In this document: positions 1 through 13,944 of the stretch, piece by piece
Layout: every line of letters starts with the position of its first letter
Numbering within the stretch: the first letter of the stretch is position 1
Origin: Brachypodius melanocephalos
Taxonomy: Eukaryota; Chordata; Aves; Passeriformes; Pycnonotidae
Assembly: GCA_013398615.1 (NCBI GenBank)
Contig: VZSR01003807.1
Coordinates: 38,085,738-38,149,737 of the forward strand
Direction of reading: 5' to 3'
Length of the DNA: 64,000 bases
Position numbers and translations under genes: made by a program
Notes under the pieces: model-generated
Told to the model about the DNA's origin: nothing
Seen by the model: only the letters and a program-made list of their open reading frames with translations
The model's database searches: none

Positions 1-3000
1 GAACATGAAGGTCTTACCATGAATGATGATAGGCCCAGACCTGTTAAATATTTTTCTTCATGATTTAGGGGAGTGAGATACAAATATTTTATATGAAAGG
101 ACTGAAAAGGTTATGACTGCATGAGGCTCTCTGCAGTATGGATGTAAAGAAAACAAGAGAAGAGAGCAGATGTTTGGAGGTCAAGGAAATTTCTGGGAAT
201 CAGATATCTCTAGAGGTAGCCACCAGGCAAGGAAAACTGAGCTCCTGTTAATGACCTCCAAACATCTGCTCTGCTCCCTCCCCTCTTTAGTTTCTACTAT
301 GATTTGGGGGATGTCTTATACAACCATGATTTGTCGCAGACAGGTTAGGCGGTTTGGCTGACTTCCAGTCTCTGTTTGAAGTGGATGTTTCTGCTATGAA
401 GTTTTTGCCGTATCCTTTGCAAGTGATTATCAATATTCAGTCTCATCTTTCCTGAAATAATACTGGATTGTGCTCCTGCCTCTGTTCCCTTCTCCTTATA
501 TTGTGATCATTTTTTTCTAAAAAGTTTTTACTAATATGTTGATCTGGTTAATCTGTAGTTCTGAGATGGCAAATTCACTGTTACAAAGTAGACAAGCCAT
601 GTGGCCCAAAGTTTGTTTCACAGTGTTGACCACCAAAACAAATTAGAAGTTATCTCCAAGTGCTCTCTTGTGCTGGTCAGTCACCTGGATGTTATGAAGC
701 TTTTCACCACGATGTTGTATGAGGCTCTGTGTCTGCAGCCAGTTATGTGCCTTCTGCATCTTTGCTGCAGGAAAAGGGGAAAAAAACCCTCTATTTTGTC
801 AATGTGTAAAATTAAATTTTATACTGGTAGCGATGAGGAAACCAGTGGAAGAGAGGTGGTTTTCCTTTAGTGGGCTAGTAAAACCTCAATGGTCAAGGAA
901 TTGGCCCTGTGAAATATTGGAAGAGCTTTTTTGAATACAATGTTCCCAGGCTGGCTGGGAATGGGTGGGAAGCTTTGGTAAACTCATCTGGTTTTTTTGT
1001 AAGCTAAGAATTCCCCACCTCCCCCATCACTTTTATATATATAAAAAGAAAACAAATCATTAGCCATGTCTGGTTTTAGCATATATTAGACTTTATATGA
1101 CTGTATGAGTAGGAAACTACATAGTAGTCACATGGAGAGGATGAGATGTGAGGAGAATATAAAAATAAGGAAACAGTCAGGGAAGTAAAAAGCAGCAAGG
1201 AACAGCTCTTTAGTAGAGACAGTTACAGTAAACAGTTTGTTTCATGAGAGTAGAGCTAAACAAACTTGATTTTCCCAAAAGCCTTGTCCTGTGCACTTTA
1301 ACAGCTTTTCCAGCATCCTCAACTTCCTACTGCCCTCTATCATTCAATAGCCCTTCCATACCTATCTGGTGTTTTGGTGTTGTGGCTGGTCCAGGGCTGA
1401 CGGATCAGGCATCCCATGGCCACCAGGGGCTGATCTCTGCTTTCTTGGTGGAGGTACTAAATAAGATCTCCCTCCTCTGTTTAGAAAGGTACATTTTCAA
1501 TGGTTTATGGCACTTGGTAACTCTGAGGCATTCAAACATCTCTCGAACTCCCCTAAAACTGGACTGGTCTTTTAGGAGGACTGATGGATGTGGAGATCTT
1601 GTCAGCTGACAGACACAGGTAGATGCTGAGAATAGTGTGTAGATAGGCATGACACACCAACACAAGAACGCCTTAGGCAGTTCACCTAAATATGATGTTC
1701 AGTGTGGTAATATACGATGAGAGAATTAAAGGAAACAGAAAGGAAGACACCTAGAATCAAATCTTCAGGAAACAAATTGCATTTGCCTTGTTAAAGATCA
1801 GCTAACAGCTAACAGAAGATTAACTACTTCTCATGAGAAAACTAAATTAAAGACTCATCTAATTTGGTGAATAATAGCCTATTTAAACCCAGAAGCTGGC
1901 AAATTCAGTTCCACAAGAAAATTAAAGGTATATAAAAAGCTGACAGCAAAGCTGATGGTTAAATGTATGCTATAAACTGCCATATAGCAAAAGGCTGATA
2001 TTTAGGATGACTTGGTAAAATATAAAGGTAAAATATAAAGAACTTTGAATAGATGGAGGAAAAGAGAGGGGACAACAACAGTGGAAAAAAGCATGGAAAT
2101 TTTTTGCTGAAAGATTAGGGCTTTGGCTGCCTTTTTTACAGCAGCAGGTGCAAAGGAAGAGGCACTGAGGTTCTGCAGGACTTCACAGGTCCCAAGTTTT
2201 AAACATCCAATTTAAAACACTTCAAAATACCATTATAAAGTTGGCACACAGCTCATACTTAGCAAAGGAGTTGAGAAGTGCAGGAATTTAAGGCAGTTGA
2301 AAGATTTCTGTCTGTCTCCTTACAACTGCACTTGCCCAAGCAAAATCTTGCTCCCACTTTTGTTGACACAATTGAAGTTGAATTCTGCTTAAATCAGTCT
2401 CTGTGACTTTGCTTGGCAGAAAGTTCCTTTGCAACCAGAAACTGGGGGAAGTTCACCACATTATAATGCTCTATAGAATTTTGTTTCTTCATGCAAGTCC
2501 TTGAAAAGGAAAACTGTCCATCTGAATTTTTATATTTTAGGAGAAATTTATTGATTTGAATGTATATGTATTTGAATGGGTCTTTGAAATACATTTTCTC
2601 TTAGGAGTGTCTTCTTTGGCATCATGGATTTTTGGACTGTTTTCAGACTGGATTTGAATGTTTCCACCATTTAAGGTTATGAACTCCGTGGACAGACAAG
2701 CTTGAAGAGGGCATTTTTTCAGGAAGTTGGTATGGGAGTCCCTCACTAGAGGCTGGCCATTCCATTTACTAGAGGAGAAACTTGCTTGGACTGGACAATT
2801 ATGACACAGGGTTAGGCAAAATGAAGCCCATTATTAAAATGTGCAATAGTTTTGCTGAGGAAGGGACACTGTTCTATAAAGTGCTCTAATTGACTACAAG
2901 GTGTTTAGAAAACATGGCACTGAAGGCACTGGGCAGTGTTGGGTTAAATAAAACCTATAAAACATAATGAAAGCCAAAGGATTGTTTCTGAGAAAGAGAT

Positions 3001-6000
3001 TCAGATCTCCTTGGCACTGGATCAGTCACCTTTCAGTAAAATGTTTTAGGTGAAATCTCATGCTATAGATTTGTTAAGAGAAGTGCCAAATTTGATAGGC
3101 TTGAAGGCTAGTAGTATGGCAAATCTCCTCTTCATCATTAACAATTCCAGGTCTTGCCAGAAATAACTGCTGTGCAAAGGGAGAACACTCTTCGATATGT
3201 TAAAATTAGCTAGAATAGAGTGTCTCCTAATCAAATTTTGTCCTGAATTGCCAAATGATGTATAGTTATTTGTGTTGTAGATAACGCTCCAGTGGGGACT
3301 ACGCTAAAATCCCTGAAAACTCATATTATTCAAGACCTCTGGCTGAACTTTAACTCTATGCTTAGAAGTGAGAGGTTGGTGCTGTAAGCCACCCAGATCT
3401 CCATTAAATACTGTAAATTTAATTGTACACTTAGCTAACAAAGATCAGCTTAGATTAAATGAGCAATAAATTCCCACCTCTACAAAATGAACACAATGAA
3501 ATTTCAGAATAGCATAATCTGCATCTGAGGCCACACTCAGAGGTAAGAAAGATGGCAAAAAAGGGACAAGGTGATCATCTCAGCATTGGTAGGATTCTAG
3601 TGTTCTTTGCCTGCAACAGATGTTTCCGTGAGCTGGTCAGTTGTATCATAGAAGCTATAAAATAAAGACAGAAGGCTTAACAAATAATTGGCACAAATCC
3701 AACCTTTATATCAGCTTCAAGCAGTATGAGAAATTGTGCTGCTTTGAGGGCAACTATAAGCAAAATCTATTCAGATGGAATGTACCTATTGAGTTTTGGC
3801 TGATTGCTGTTTGAACTCCCCCTGCTTACAAGTACATTAGGGAGTATAAATTTCAAAAAAACATTGCACAGCATTACTAAGGACTCTGCATGTAGTTATC
3901 CTGTCGAAATGTTTGAAGTTATAACCAACATATGAGTTTTTAATTTCTTTCCCTTTTCAATATCCCCCACTGGAAAATGTCAGTGCATCCACATGTTGCA
4001 CTTGTAGTGCCATTCCAAATCTCTGCAGTTCTCTGTAACGGAGAGTTAGAGGCTGGAGCAAACATCTCCAGAGCTGAATGTTTGTACAAAACACCTTTTA
4101 TCTTATTTGTTCTTTTCTGAGATCTACAAATCCTGTTTCACTGTGCTCATCCTCAGTCCTGGCTCATTGCTATTCTCAGACTGAACAAAGAAGACTCTTT
4201 AGATTAGAAATTTCAGAGATCCTGTAACAGAGATCTATATGAAGGGTTTCACAGTTGACTTTTACTGATTTCCTCCAGATGTGTGGTCATCTGGAGAAGG
4301 AGAAATATCAAAGGTCTCCCCATGCATTTCAAAATGTGTCTTTTCCTTCTGCTGAAAGAGGCCCTAGTACCCAGTAATGCTGGCATTGTTGGGACAGTTT
4401 CAGGGGAAGCCCCTTCTGCTGTCTGATGGAGTTATTCCTTCAAGGAGCTCACTGATGTCAGTTTTAAATTATAAAGGTGACTTGGGGCTTAATGCCATGC
4501 CTATGTTCAACCCTCCCACACCTCACACTCAAGCTGATGCCATTTTTATACCATGTTTGCATACAGCAGGCACCCCCTGAGGCCCCTCACCACGGTCACA
4601 CCAGGGAAGAGTCTTTAGACAGACAGAAAAAGAATGAACATTTGGATATCAACCCCATTATCAGAGAACCTCTATTAAACTTCCTGAGTATCCATATCAT
4701 GATCTTTTTCTCTGAATGAGAGCCATCAGTCTTCAAAATTGGGATTTAGCACAACATCAGTGGAGAGTTTCTAGGTCCTGAAGACTGCAGCCACTCTCTC
4801 CTGCAACAATATAAGCATCTCAAGGGCTTCCTTCCTGTGAACTGATCCTTTCATTCACTATTGCTTTTGTTCTTAACTTTTTGTTATAGCATTTGCTGTT
4901 AGATTTTAATGTTCATATTCTGCTTTTATTTTAAAGTGCCCAAGAACCCTTAAGACAACTGCACTTTTCCAGGTCAATTCAGCTACCAAAACAGTAGATA
5001 AAATAGCCCTTGTTGTCAAGAGATCCTGCTGTGGAAGTAGTTTACTAGGGGAGGTGAAAACCAAACCTCCATTTATCCACTTGTTTGGAATACGTGCAAG
5101 ATTTCTTCTCTTTCAAAATTTGAACATATGAAACTTCAAGTGTGTAGAACAAGAGAACAGAGGTCAGTGACAGGCAACAGCCAATTGATACTTCAGTCAA
5201 GACCTGTACCTGCAGCAAGGGAACAAAAAACCACCATGAGACATGCTAGTCACTGTCCTTTCATACCAGAAGACTCTGAGAGGCTACAGAGCTGGATGAT
5301 GAAAGCTTCAGAGCACATAAATGGACAAATGACACAAAAGCAGGGTGATGGTGAATACAATTGCAAACACCTCCATATAATTCTTTCCTGTAATTCAACA
5401 GGGTTATGGATGATAAGGCCAGACAAAGTTGTTTTTACCACAAGTTCCATGTTCTTCTGCATAACATCTGACACAGAGCTTCAAATTAAGCCCTGACATA
5501 AGTGACTGAAGTAATTGGGTGGGTCAGCAATGTTGCTTCTACAAATTCATCAGAGATTTCTCGTTACCACAGCAAAAGGATGGTAAGATTAAACCAAGTG
5601 TATGGTGGCACTTGCAGTGTGGGTTAAGAATCCTCACTGTGGGTCCAAATGTGTGTGTCAAGACTGGCTACAAATTGGTAACCAAGGCCACCACCAGTCA
5701 TTCCTGCTTTAAATCAGTTCCTGCTCATCAGGTTTGGGAAACCAAAGACAGCGGCATGGGATACAGTCCTGTTGGCCAGAGAAAACAAGGTTCCAGGTTC
5801 CAGCCTGACCTGTCAAGACAAGCAGTCTCAGATGGTTCCCGAATTCCGGATAGGTGAAACTGATTTCCAGCATTTCCAAAATGCCTTAAATACCAGGTGT
5901 GTGATCTGCTACAACTGCATCATATTTATAAGAGCATCAATGCAAAATGTTTCTAGTGCTGCACCATCAAAGAGTTCTAGCTGTTCTCAAACTCAAAGAA

Positions 6001-9000
6001 TTTGTATTTATGCCCTGAAATAAAAAAGAAAATATTTTAAAAGAAAGGATATGTTAAAGATAAACTTTATCATCTCCTTTTGATTATTGCATTACTCCAC
6101 GAATATATAATATTGAGTATATTACTTTCCTACAAATGCCTGGAAAAGGAGGAGTTAATGCATCATGGAAAATAACTTTGTGTGAAAGACATTTATTTTA
6201 CGAATCTGGCTCTAAAATTCTCTCTCTAGTTTTAAAATTACTATCACAGCCAGATTGTGTATCAAAAAGATCCCACTTAGCAGAATATATGATCTCAAAA
6301 ATGAATATCTGTTAGATTGTTCATACAGAGTGCCTTGAGAAATAATTTCTCACAGATGGAAAGCTATAAAAACGGTGTTCTGCTATCTCGTAGTTTGAAC
6401 CACAATCTCAGAACATATGAAATATCGATATTGAATCAAGCTGTACCTGGTTCTGCTTGAATGAGTTCTTCCAAGTTCCTGACCTCTGTTCTACCATTGT
6501 TTCATTTTAATCTGGAGTCTAATGGAAAAAAACCCCAAAACCTGCACAAAACACACACAAAAACCCCCATCCTCAACCTTTTCTCCATGAGAAGAGGCTA
6601 ATCAGGAATGACATACTGTTTTCTAATGAGCCTGTTTGATGTTGTTTACTGCCTTTGAAGAGTGTAGTTATAATAAAGAAATGGCATCAACAGATGACAC
6701 ACATGAACATTTACTTGGTGTGAAGTGTTTCCACTGATCTCCCTACAGAATAGATACATCTTGACAAAGAGAGATGTCATAGAGAGCACTGCTGACATTT
6801 TTAGGTGGTGGAATAATGAAAATAAATGTTCGTTACTGTGGACTTTTTCTGGAGATGATTCTCTATTGACAGAAATATTCTCAGTGAAAAATTCTAACAT
6901 CATCAGTAGAGAAGTCTGTCTGTGGATAGTGAATTTTTCTCTTGGAGCCTTCTCTCTTCATTCAGCACTTCAGTCCTGGCACAGTTTTCAGAGTGTACTG
7001 CAAGGATGCTTTCAAGCACATTGCCTTTAAATCACTACTTAGGCCACACCAAAAGTACCAGTATAACCATTTCCTGGAAAGTTTCAGTGCTCTCTCCAGG
7101 TGTTCCTAACTTTCTTAATAACAGTCATTCACAGTGTCAGGGTCCCATTAGTTACCAGATGGATCATTTAACCACTCACAGAAGGTATCCAGCATCTGCC
7201 CTACTGATCTGTGTTTCACCATCAGAGTCTGCTGCCTTTTGATCTTGAGCTGCAGTTTGACTGTGACTTCTTGTGAACAACAGCACAAATGCTGATAGCT
7301 AACACCTCAAAGTCCACTCCTAAGCTTACAGAGACCCTGGACAAACAGCTGGAGAAACAGAGCATCAGTGGTCAGAAAATTCTGCTCTTTAGCACAGACC
7401 TTACTCAGAGTCATTATACCCTGCTTTTTTTTTTTTTTTCTTTTTTTTCTTTTTTTTTCAGTAAATACTTCGTATGGAACAACTTGTCCAAGGCAGGCTC
7501 TTATTTAGTTCATCTCAGTACAGCATATCAGACCATTTACAGGTATATTACTTTTATTTTCCATACCTTTCATGTCAACATATTTATTATCCTTCACCTA
7601 ATAAATCTTTTATCAAGTTATACAGAAAGCTTGGATTGATTAAAATAATGTCTGTGGCAGGTTTTACAGCTGAAGATCTCCAAAGTGCTCTTTTATCACT
7701 ACTGGGTTTTCCATATAATGGCTAATACTGGTTGGTCCCTTTGTGCAGCCAGGGACAAGCTGAAGTGTCCTTCGAGGGCACCCTGAGTGCTTCTCCCAGG
7801 ACAGCCAGCCTTTGCCCTGTTCAGGACTCATCAACCTAAACAGTGCTCACAAAACCTGGTGCTAAAACTGGTGCTAAAATTCATTTTTCAGGAAGCACGT
7901 GTTTGCCTGCAGATCTCCACAATAGCAGAAGCAGAGGTGAGAGTTTCATGTGCACATGGCTCAGTTTGGGCTGAGAGCCCTCAGGAGCAAAATCTGGACA
8001 CCTTTCTATGCAGGAGGTGGTCATGAGAGTTGGCAGGAGGCTCCAGACCACAGCCTAGGGACTAGCCTAACCCCTGCTGAGAGCAAGCCCAGGGATCTCC
8101 TGTGGGGCTAAATTCAGTGTCTAAAATCAGACAGGTTAGTAATTTCAAGGAAAAGATTTGAGGTGCCATTCAGCTGTGGGATGGGTCTCAGCCCGAAGGT
8201 CATCTCAAGTTGTACACTGCTCTGAAAGGGCCTGGAAATTGGAACTGAAACAGACAACCTCTTCCTGCCAGAATCCTTATATTTGTGGTGATGAGAATAT
8301 TCCCTGAAAAAATTAGAGAGGGGGCTGTGGACTAAAAAGACTGACCACTGCTGGATGAGAGGTACAGCTGAGATACATCATGCAAGGTGTGAAGTCAAAC
8401 TCTCCCAGTGCTCAGAGGTGTTGAGCCTTCAAACAGTGTTCTGTAAGATGCACTCAGACAGCTTTGCAGTGCAGAGGAGAGGCAGTAGCTTTTTAAAAAA
8501 GCTTTGAAAAAAAGCTTTGAAAAAGAATTTGGCTCTCACAGGGGGTCAGCAGGATTGAGCTACATTAGATCTACATTAACATATTTCCACTGGGTCCAGC
8601 CAGACATCACTGATGCATCACAGCTTTGAACTTTGAAGGAAGCTGAATGGCTTCTGCTGCAACTTGCCCAGGGACAGCAAGGAGCCCCAAAATCCAATTC
8701 TGAGTCTGCCAAGGAGCCAAGGACATGCCCTGAGAGCCCAGAGCAGCTTTTGGCTCCCAGAAGAGGATGTGAAATCCAGCCTCACCAGGCTGTCTGGAAA
8801 CACAGCTGTCTGGAAAAGTGTTAAGGACGGGCCTTAAAACCTGCCCACTGCAGCAGGTTTAGATTAAAACAGGTATGTTGCAAGCAAACCTAAACCCACT
8901 CAAATGGCTGGAGACCCAGCTCCTGCTCAGCTTGCAGGGATTAAGTGTCTCACACTGACCAGCTTCACACCAGCAGCCAAGCCTCCACGCTGCTCGACTC

Positions 9001-11824
9001 CCACCTCACCTCTAGATCCCACCTTTCCAGAAGACTCCTTTTCTCAGCAGTTGGTAGCCATTTGCTCTGCAAAGCATAATTTGTGTTGAACCTGCTAACC
9101 GATGGCTGGCACAGAGCTGTAGGTAGTGCTGGTTTTTATGTTGTTGCACATAGGCAACAACAGGGAGCATGGGGCAGTGGCCATGGGAGCATCAGCGTGC
9201 CCATCTGGCCTCGCGGGGCAGCGCCTGCATAGCACCTTTATCTGCTTGGGCATTAAAAATTGTCCTGTGCAGACATTTCCACACGTTTCTTGTGAACACT
9301 TTGCTTTTGTCCTTTCTTGTTTTGTTTCCCTTAATCTAAAAGAAATTACTTAAACTGAGAACACATTGCTGCTCTTTGAGTGTGGAAAAACATAACATAG
9401 CAACTTGTCTTAGCTTTCTAATAGCTTCACGATGTGCTTTGAAACAATGTCAAACTTGTTCAAGGCTTGTGACATTTGAAGTTGGCAAGTAAATCAGCAT
9501 TTGGGTTTTTTCCCAAAAGCAAAACTTTTTAGAAATAAAATGGTTGCATTTATTTCAAAAGAAAATATTCATCCTTGTTTTTTCTGGTTTGGGGTGTTTT
9601 TTTAGACACAAAGTGCTGTGTAGGCAGGATTATTTTTATTTTGTATGTATGTTGCAGTGCTCAACATTTTAATTGCCACTTCCTCAATAAAACTATTGGA
9701 AATCTTCCATCTTGCCATTAGCACTTACAAAATAACTGTTAACAATATGTTATCCAGACACAGAAACTTTATAATTAACATTGGACTAGTCTTCAAAGTC
9801 TAGTGACTAAAATATATCCTATAAAATTACTGGACTTCATTCAATGCTATTCTGCTGGTTTAATGTTCAATAAATGTGTTGAGGGGAGATATTTGGCAGC
9901 ATGCATTAGTCTCTCTGGCAGAGAGAATGACTACAATGGGGTTTGCTCTATGGCAAGAGCACCAAGGCTCTACTGGGCTGCAGCACAAACACTGAAAGGT
10001 TGCTGCTGGTGTGAAATAACATCGCTCCCAGACACACTGCTGTGCAATCCTTCACTGCAACGCTCCTCCCTTGTCAACTGACAAGGAATTGGACAGTTTT
10101 CACATGAACAATAAAACACAACAGGCAGTGTGTTTCTGGAGCGTTATAGCACGACTGGGGTAGTGTCAGAAGGCTGAAGGCCAAGCGTCTCAACTACGGG
10201 AGAAACACAAGATTGGCTCTGAAGCGCCTTAATGCTAGCCCTAAATGGAATTTCTACAGTACATTAAACAAGGACAAATACTTAGTCCTGTGCCTTTAAC
10301 ACAGACATGGACATGACATCACTGGCAGCTAATTAAGACTTATTCCAGCCAGGATTGTGCTGCAGCCATAGCAGGTCATTGCACTGGTAAAGAGTTTGGA
10401 GGACAGGATGAAAAGGATTGCAACACACTTTTATTTAGATTAAACTATGAAAAAGGTATAATAATGGATTAAAACTCACACAATTTTGCAGGATCAAGGT
10501 CATTTAAAGCAGTATCTCCACATAATCTGATCATACAAAGCTCTTTGCCCACGGGAAATATCTGAAAAACTTCTCTGCCTAATTTCTGAGATAAACAAGA
10601 CTTCTGGACCAACAGACATGTGGATAGAGTTCTGAGAGTTATTTTTACTAGAACAGAGCTCTTAGTTTAGCCAACAGTGTCTTTGTGTTTAGCACTCTAG
10701 CTGCTCATGGGGTGAAGCGGTCACTGTCCCAATACACTTTCAGTTCTTCCTAGGTATGAAATACTTCACACGCAAAGTGGTATCTATGCCAGGAGGTCCT
10801 GAAGGCAAGAGTCAGGCTGTACAGGGTTCCCACCTAGCAAGAAAAGTGGGGAAGTCAGAAGCAAAATTCTTGGCCTTAGAGCCATTAGACTCCATAGCCC
10901 ACTGAAGAAAGGGGGGTTGTGAACAAGACATGTACAGCTCCCCCACCCCCACAGTTTTTGCCCTGGGTGGACCCAAATATATAAAGAGAAAAATGCATAA
11001 ATATGCACTATAAATATTAATACCGTTTTTCTGCATCCAAAAGGCAAAATTTACTGGTTTTCCAGATCACTTTACTAACTTTTTAGATTTTTTAGCAGAC
11101 AATATGAAAAAATATGACTGCAACATCTGGGCAGATTTTCCTTCAGAAAATAAGCTTTAGTTGGAATTGTTTTCTTATACTCTCCCTGTTCGCTGCTCAC
11201 AGGTCATCTAGTGAGGCCACAGGTCAGAATAAAGGCTTCAGTGGGAGAACAGCACCAGGGAAGGGCTTTCATCTTTCATGCTCATTGCACACATGAACAT
11301 TTCCTTTCTGTCAGCAATTTGGACACCCAGTCAGACCAGTTATTTTCAAATTGTTTGTCACTGTCTGAGCAGGTTTGGTCTCTTTGCAAAGCATAATTTT
11401 TCAGGTCTGTCACAAGCAGGAACAGACATCTGAGCAAGTGGTTGAGTTGCTGAGAGAAATTGTTTGGCCTCAGAAATACCCACTAGGACACAGTGGAAGC
11501 TCCTGTCATCTGGATATTTCTCTGCACTGAATCAGTGGACTCCCTCTGTTCAATAATCTGCTTATGCTATAATCTAATAATACACTTGTGAAATTAAGTT
11601 ACTGGTAATCATGAGGGTGACTGAATTGTGCTAGTAAAACATCGCTATATCACAACAGTCAAGTTTGAGATGAAAAAAACTGACAGTTTTTTAAAGGGAA
11701 AAAAATCCTTTGTTTGTTCACTGTCAAGCACTCAAACTGAAGAGAGAAAACTTGTTTTGGAGGATATAATTTTTGTGCTTCTTTGGCATCATCACACAAT
11801 TATCACTCATATGGTGAGAGAAAG
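1..11824. other. Upstream intergenic flank, no gene recognised
   Basis: This is AT-rich non-coding sequence. Open frames are short and resemble no family. It has a 13-bp perfect tandem at 2014-2039, another 13-bp tandem (AAAAAAGCTTTGA twice) at 8495-8520, and a T-rich tract at 7425-7458. No exon with paired splice signals was seen. Confidence 0.75.
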
Positions 11825-12260
11825 TCACCTATAAGGGACTCTAAGGTGTTATCTAGCTGATCCACCTCCAACATGGTAGAGCATATAACTACATGTACAT
11901 CATTCCTACCATTTGCTTTTGTAACTTGTTCTTTGGTCCCTTTGATAATTTGGCTTCATAGTTTCCCTAGATAATCTATTTCAATGGTTGGTTATTTATT
12001 ACATAGAAACAATATTCTTACTCTTCTGCTACCTAAGAGAATTATTCCCTGTTTAAATTTTCTCCTTTTTTATGCACAAAGGATTTTTTTTTCATTCCTC
12101 TTGCTGCTACCCTCATATATCTAATTTATCTTGCTGCTAACCTCATATATTTTCACAATTCCTTTTGATTCTTCTGCAGACTAAACTATCCCTTCAGCCA
12201 TTATTTGTAAGATGTGATTTTAGACCTTTGCCCACTGTTGGTGTCCTGCTCCTCTGGTGC
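11825..12260 (-). mobile_element. Degenerate CR1 LINE 3' fragment, minus orientation
   Basis: On the + strand the text follows the reverse complement of the CR1 3' region. It has TTATCTAGCTGATCCACCTCC, then TACATGTACATCATTCCTACC, then TTTCCCTAGATAATCTATTT, then TTCTGCAGACTAAACTATCC and CCTTCAGCCATTATTTGTAA, ending GATTTTAGACCTTTG. No open reading frame survives. The divergence indicates an ancient insertion. A 20-bp block is locally duplicated inside it. Confidence 0.65.
12101..12150. repeat. Local duplication within the CR1 remnant
   Basis: TTGCTGCTACCCTCATATAT (12101-12120) recurs with one mismatch at 12131-12150, a period of 30 bp. Confidence 0.85.
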
Positions 12261-13892
12261 CCACCTTGTCTTTTTGGTATGCAACCCCCAGGGTTTACAC
12301 ACACTCAATAGAAGGAATATGACTTATGTCTTACATGATATCCCTGTCATCTGTCTTCTTCTAACATCTGGGATTAGGAGGCAAAGAGATGTGAATCATT
12401 CACACTCTGACCAGGGTAGGTATCGTAAGACAAAACATTTCTGTGATCTTTATCCAATAAAACCATTTTCATCTTGAACTCAGTTTATTTTCCTGAACAT
12501 TTGCCTGAATACACACAGAAGGTGAATGCAACTGAGGACGCAAAGGCAGCTGTAACAAATTCAGACAGATATCCCTAAAATAAGTGTAAATGTCATCTCA
12601 TCCTGAGTTGATATAAGCACCCTGCTTCAGGATGATGCAAGATTATAAATTATTCTGCAATTTTTATAAGATAAAATGGCATATATTCATCAAACTGGTA
12701 GTAGATGTACATCATGTTGTAGTTTTGATGTCTTAAGAAAAATGAGGCAATGCTTATAAAGAATATGTGGAATCTTCTTATGCTCTAAACAAGAAGGGAA
12801 AATACACAAAAAAACCCCCCAACAATGAACTATCATCCACAAGCTGGTCTTCCTTCTGTGTTGGACCTGGTGATGAGGTTTTGACCTGACAGCTCATCTC
12901 TTTTTTCCCCCAATGATATTAGTCAGCCTATTAAAAGGGATGGCCTCCCTCCATAGGTCTTGTTTCTCTGTTGGTCATCACTGTGATATTTGCCACCATA
13001 GGCACCTAGGAATTTATGGATCATTCTGTCTCTCTCCCTCTCAAAGAGACAGAAAGGAAAAGGTCAGCTGAAACCCTATCCCGCTCCAGGTCCATACTCC
13101 TGTGCAAAAGTGCAGTGTCAGGGATTCCTGAGATAGCCTCAGATGAGCTGATGGGTTGATACAACAGGATGCAATGCCATGAAGAATCCTTGTGACCTTG
13201 TGTCCCAAAGCCACATGAGACCACCAGAATCAGTGCTGCACTGATGCAGTGACACCAGGGCTGGTTTTGGAGGCTCTTCTGGTGCTCCCTCTGCTCTAGC
13301 GCAGCTACCAGACTTCAGCTCCTTGGGTGCATGGTGGCTTTGGAAAATACAATATCCATTCACAAGCAGGAGAAAATCACCAAGCGATTTGTTACAAATT
13401 ATTTGCCATGCTCTAAGAATAACCAACTTATTTCATTTAAAAAGAGGGCACAGAGGTTCTCTGCAAGCACGTGAGCATTTTTCCCCAAGGAAAATTTCAT
13501 AATGGTTAATATAAGCAGAACTACAGTAGTGCATATGGTTAACAGCTGCTTTAACATGATATGGCATAACAACTGTCTGGAAATCATTAGCCTAACTTTT
13601 CTTTAGTATTTGGATAATTAACCAACAGACAGGGCTATTTCAGCTTATCAGATAATACTTTTTTTTTCCTGTTTTATTTACAGTACTTATAGTGCTCTTT
13701 CTCAAAATAATACATGAAATGATCGCTGAGTGAATGAAAAAAAAAATCGTAAGTCTCAACAGATATTTGACATATATTTAGATCTTTCCAAAACATTGAA
13801 GGATTCATGGGTTTCAAAGACTTTCCTTTAAGGAAATTAAAACATAAAACACTATTACTATTAAGGTCGCATAGAGACTAACAAAAGCTTGG

Positions 13893-13906
13893 AATATTTA
13901 TATTTA

Positions 13907-13937
<31 letters not shown>

Positions 13938-13944
13938 TTAAATA
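13893..13944. repeat. A/T-only tract with (TA)n
   Basis: About 50 bases contain only A and T, with a continuous TA run of more than 20 bases in the middle. Confidence 0.9.

Noticed and set aside
1421..1434. GCCACCAGGGGCTG as a third CTCF-like motif
   Set aside because: It lacks one G in the core run, which shifts the essential GGC; the match is poor.
8385..8392. Perfect T-box half-site AGGTGTGA
   Set aside because: About two such 8-mers are expected by chance on both strands of 64 kb, and there is no paired half-site nearby.
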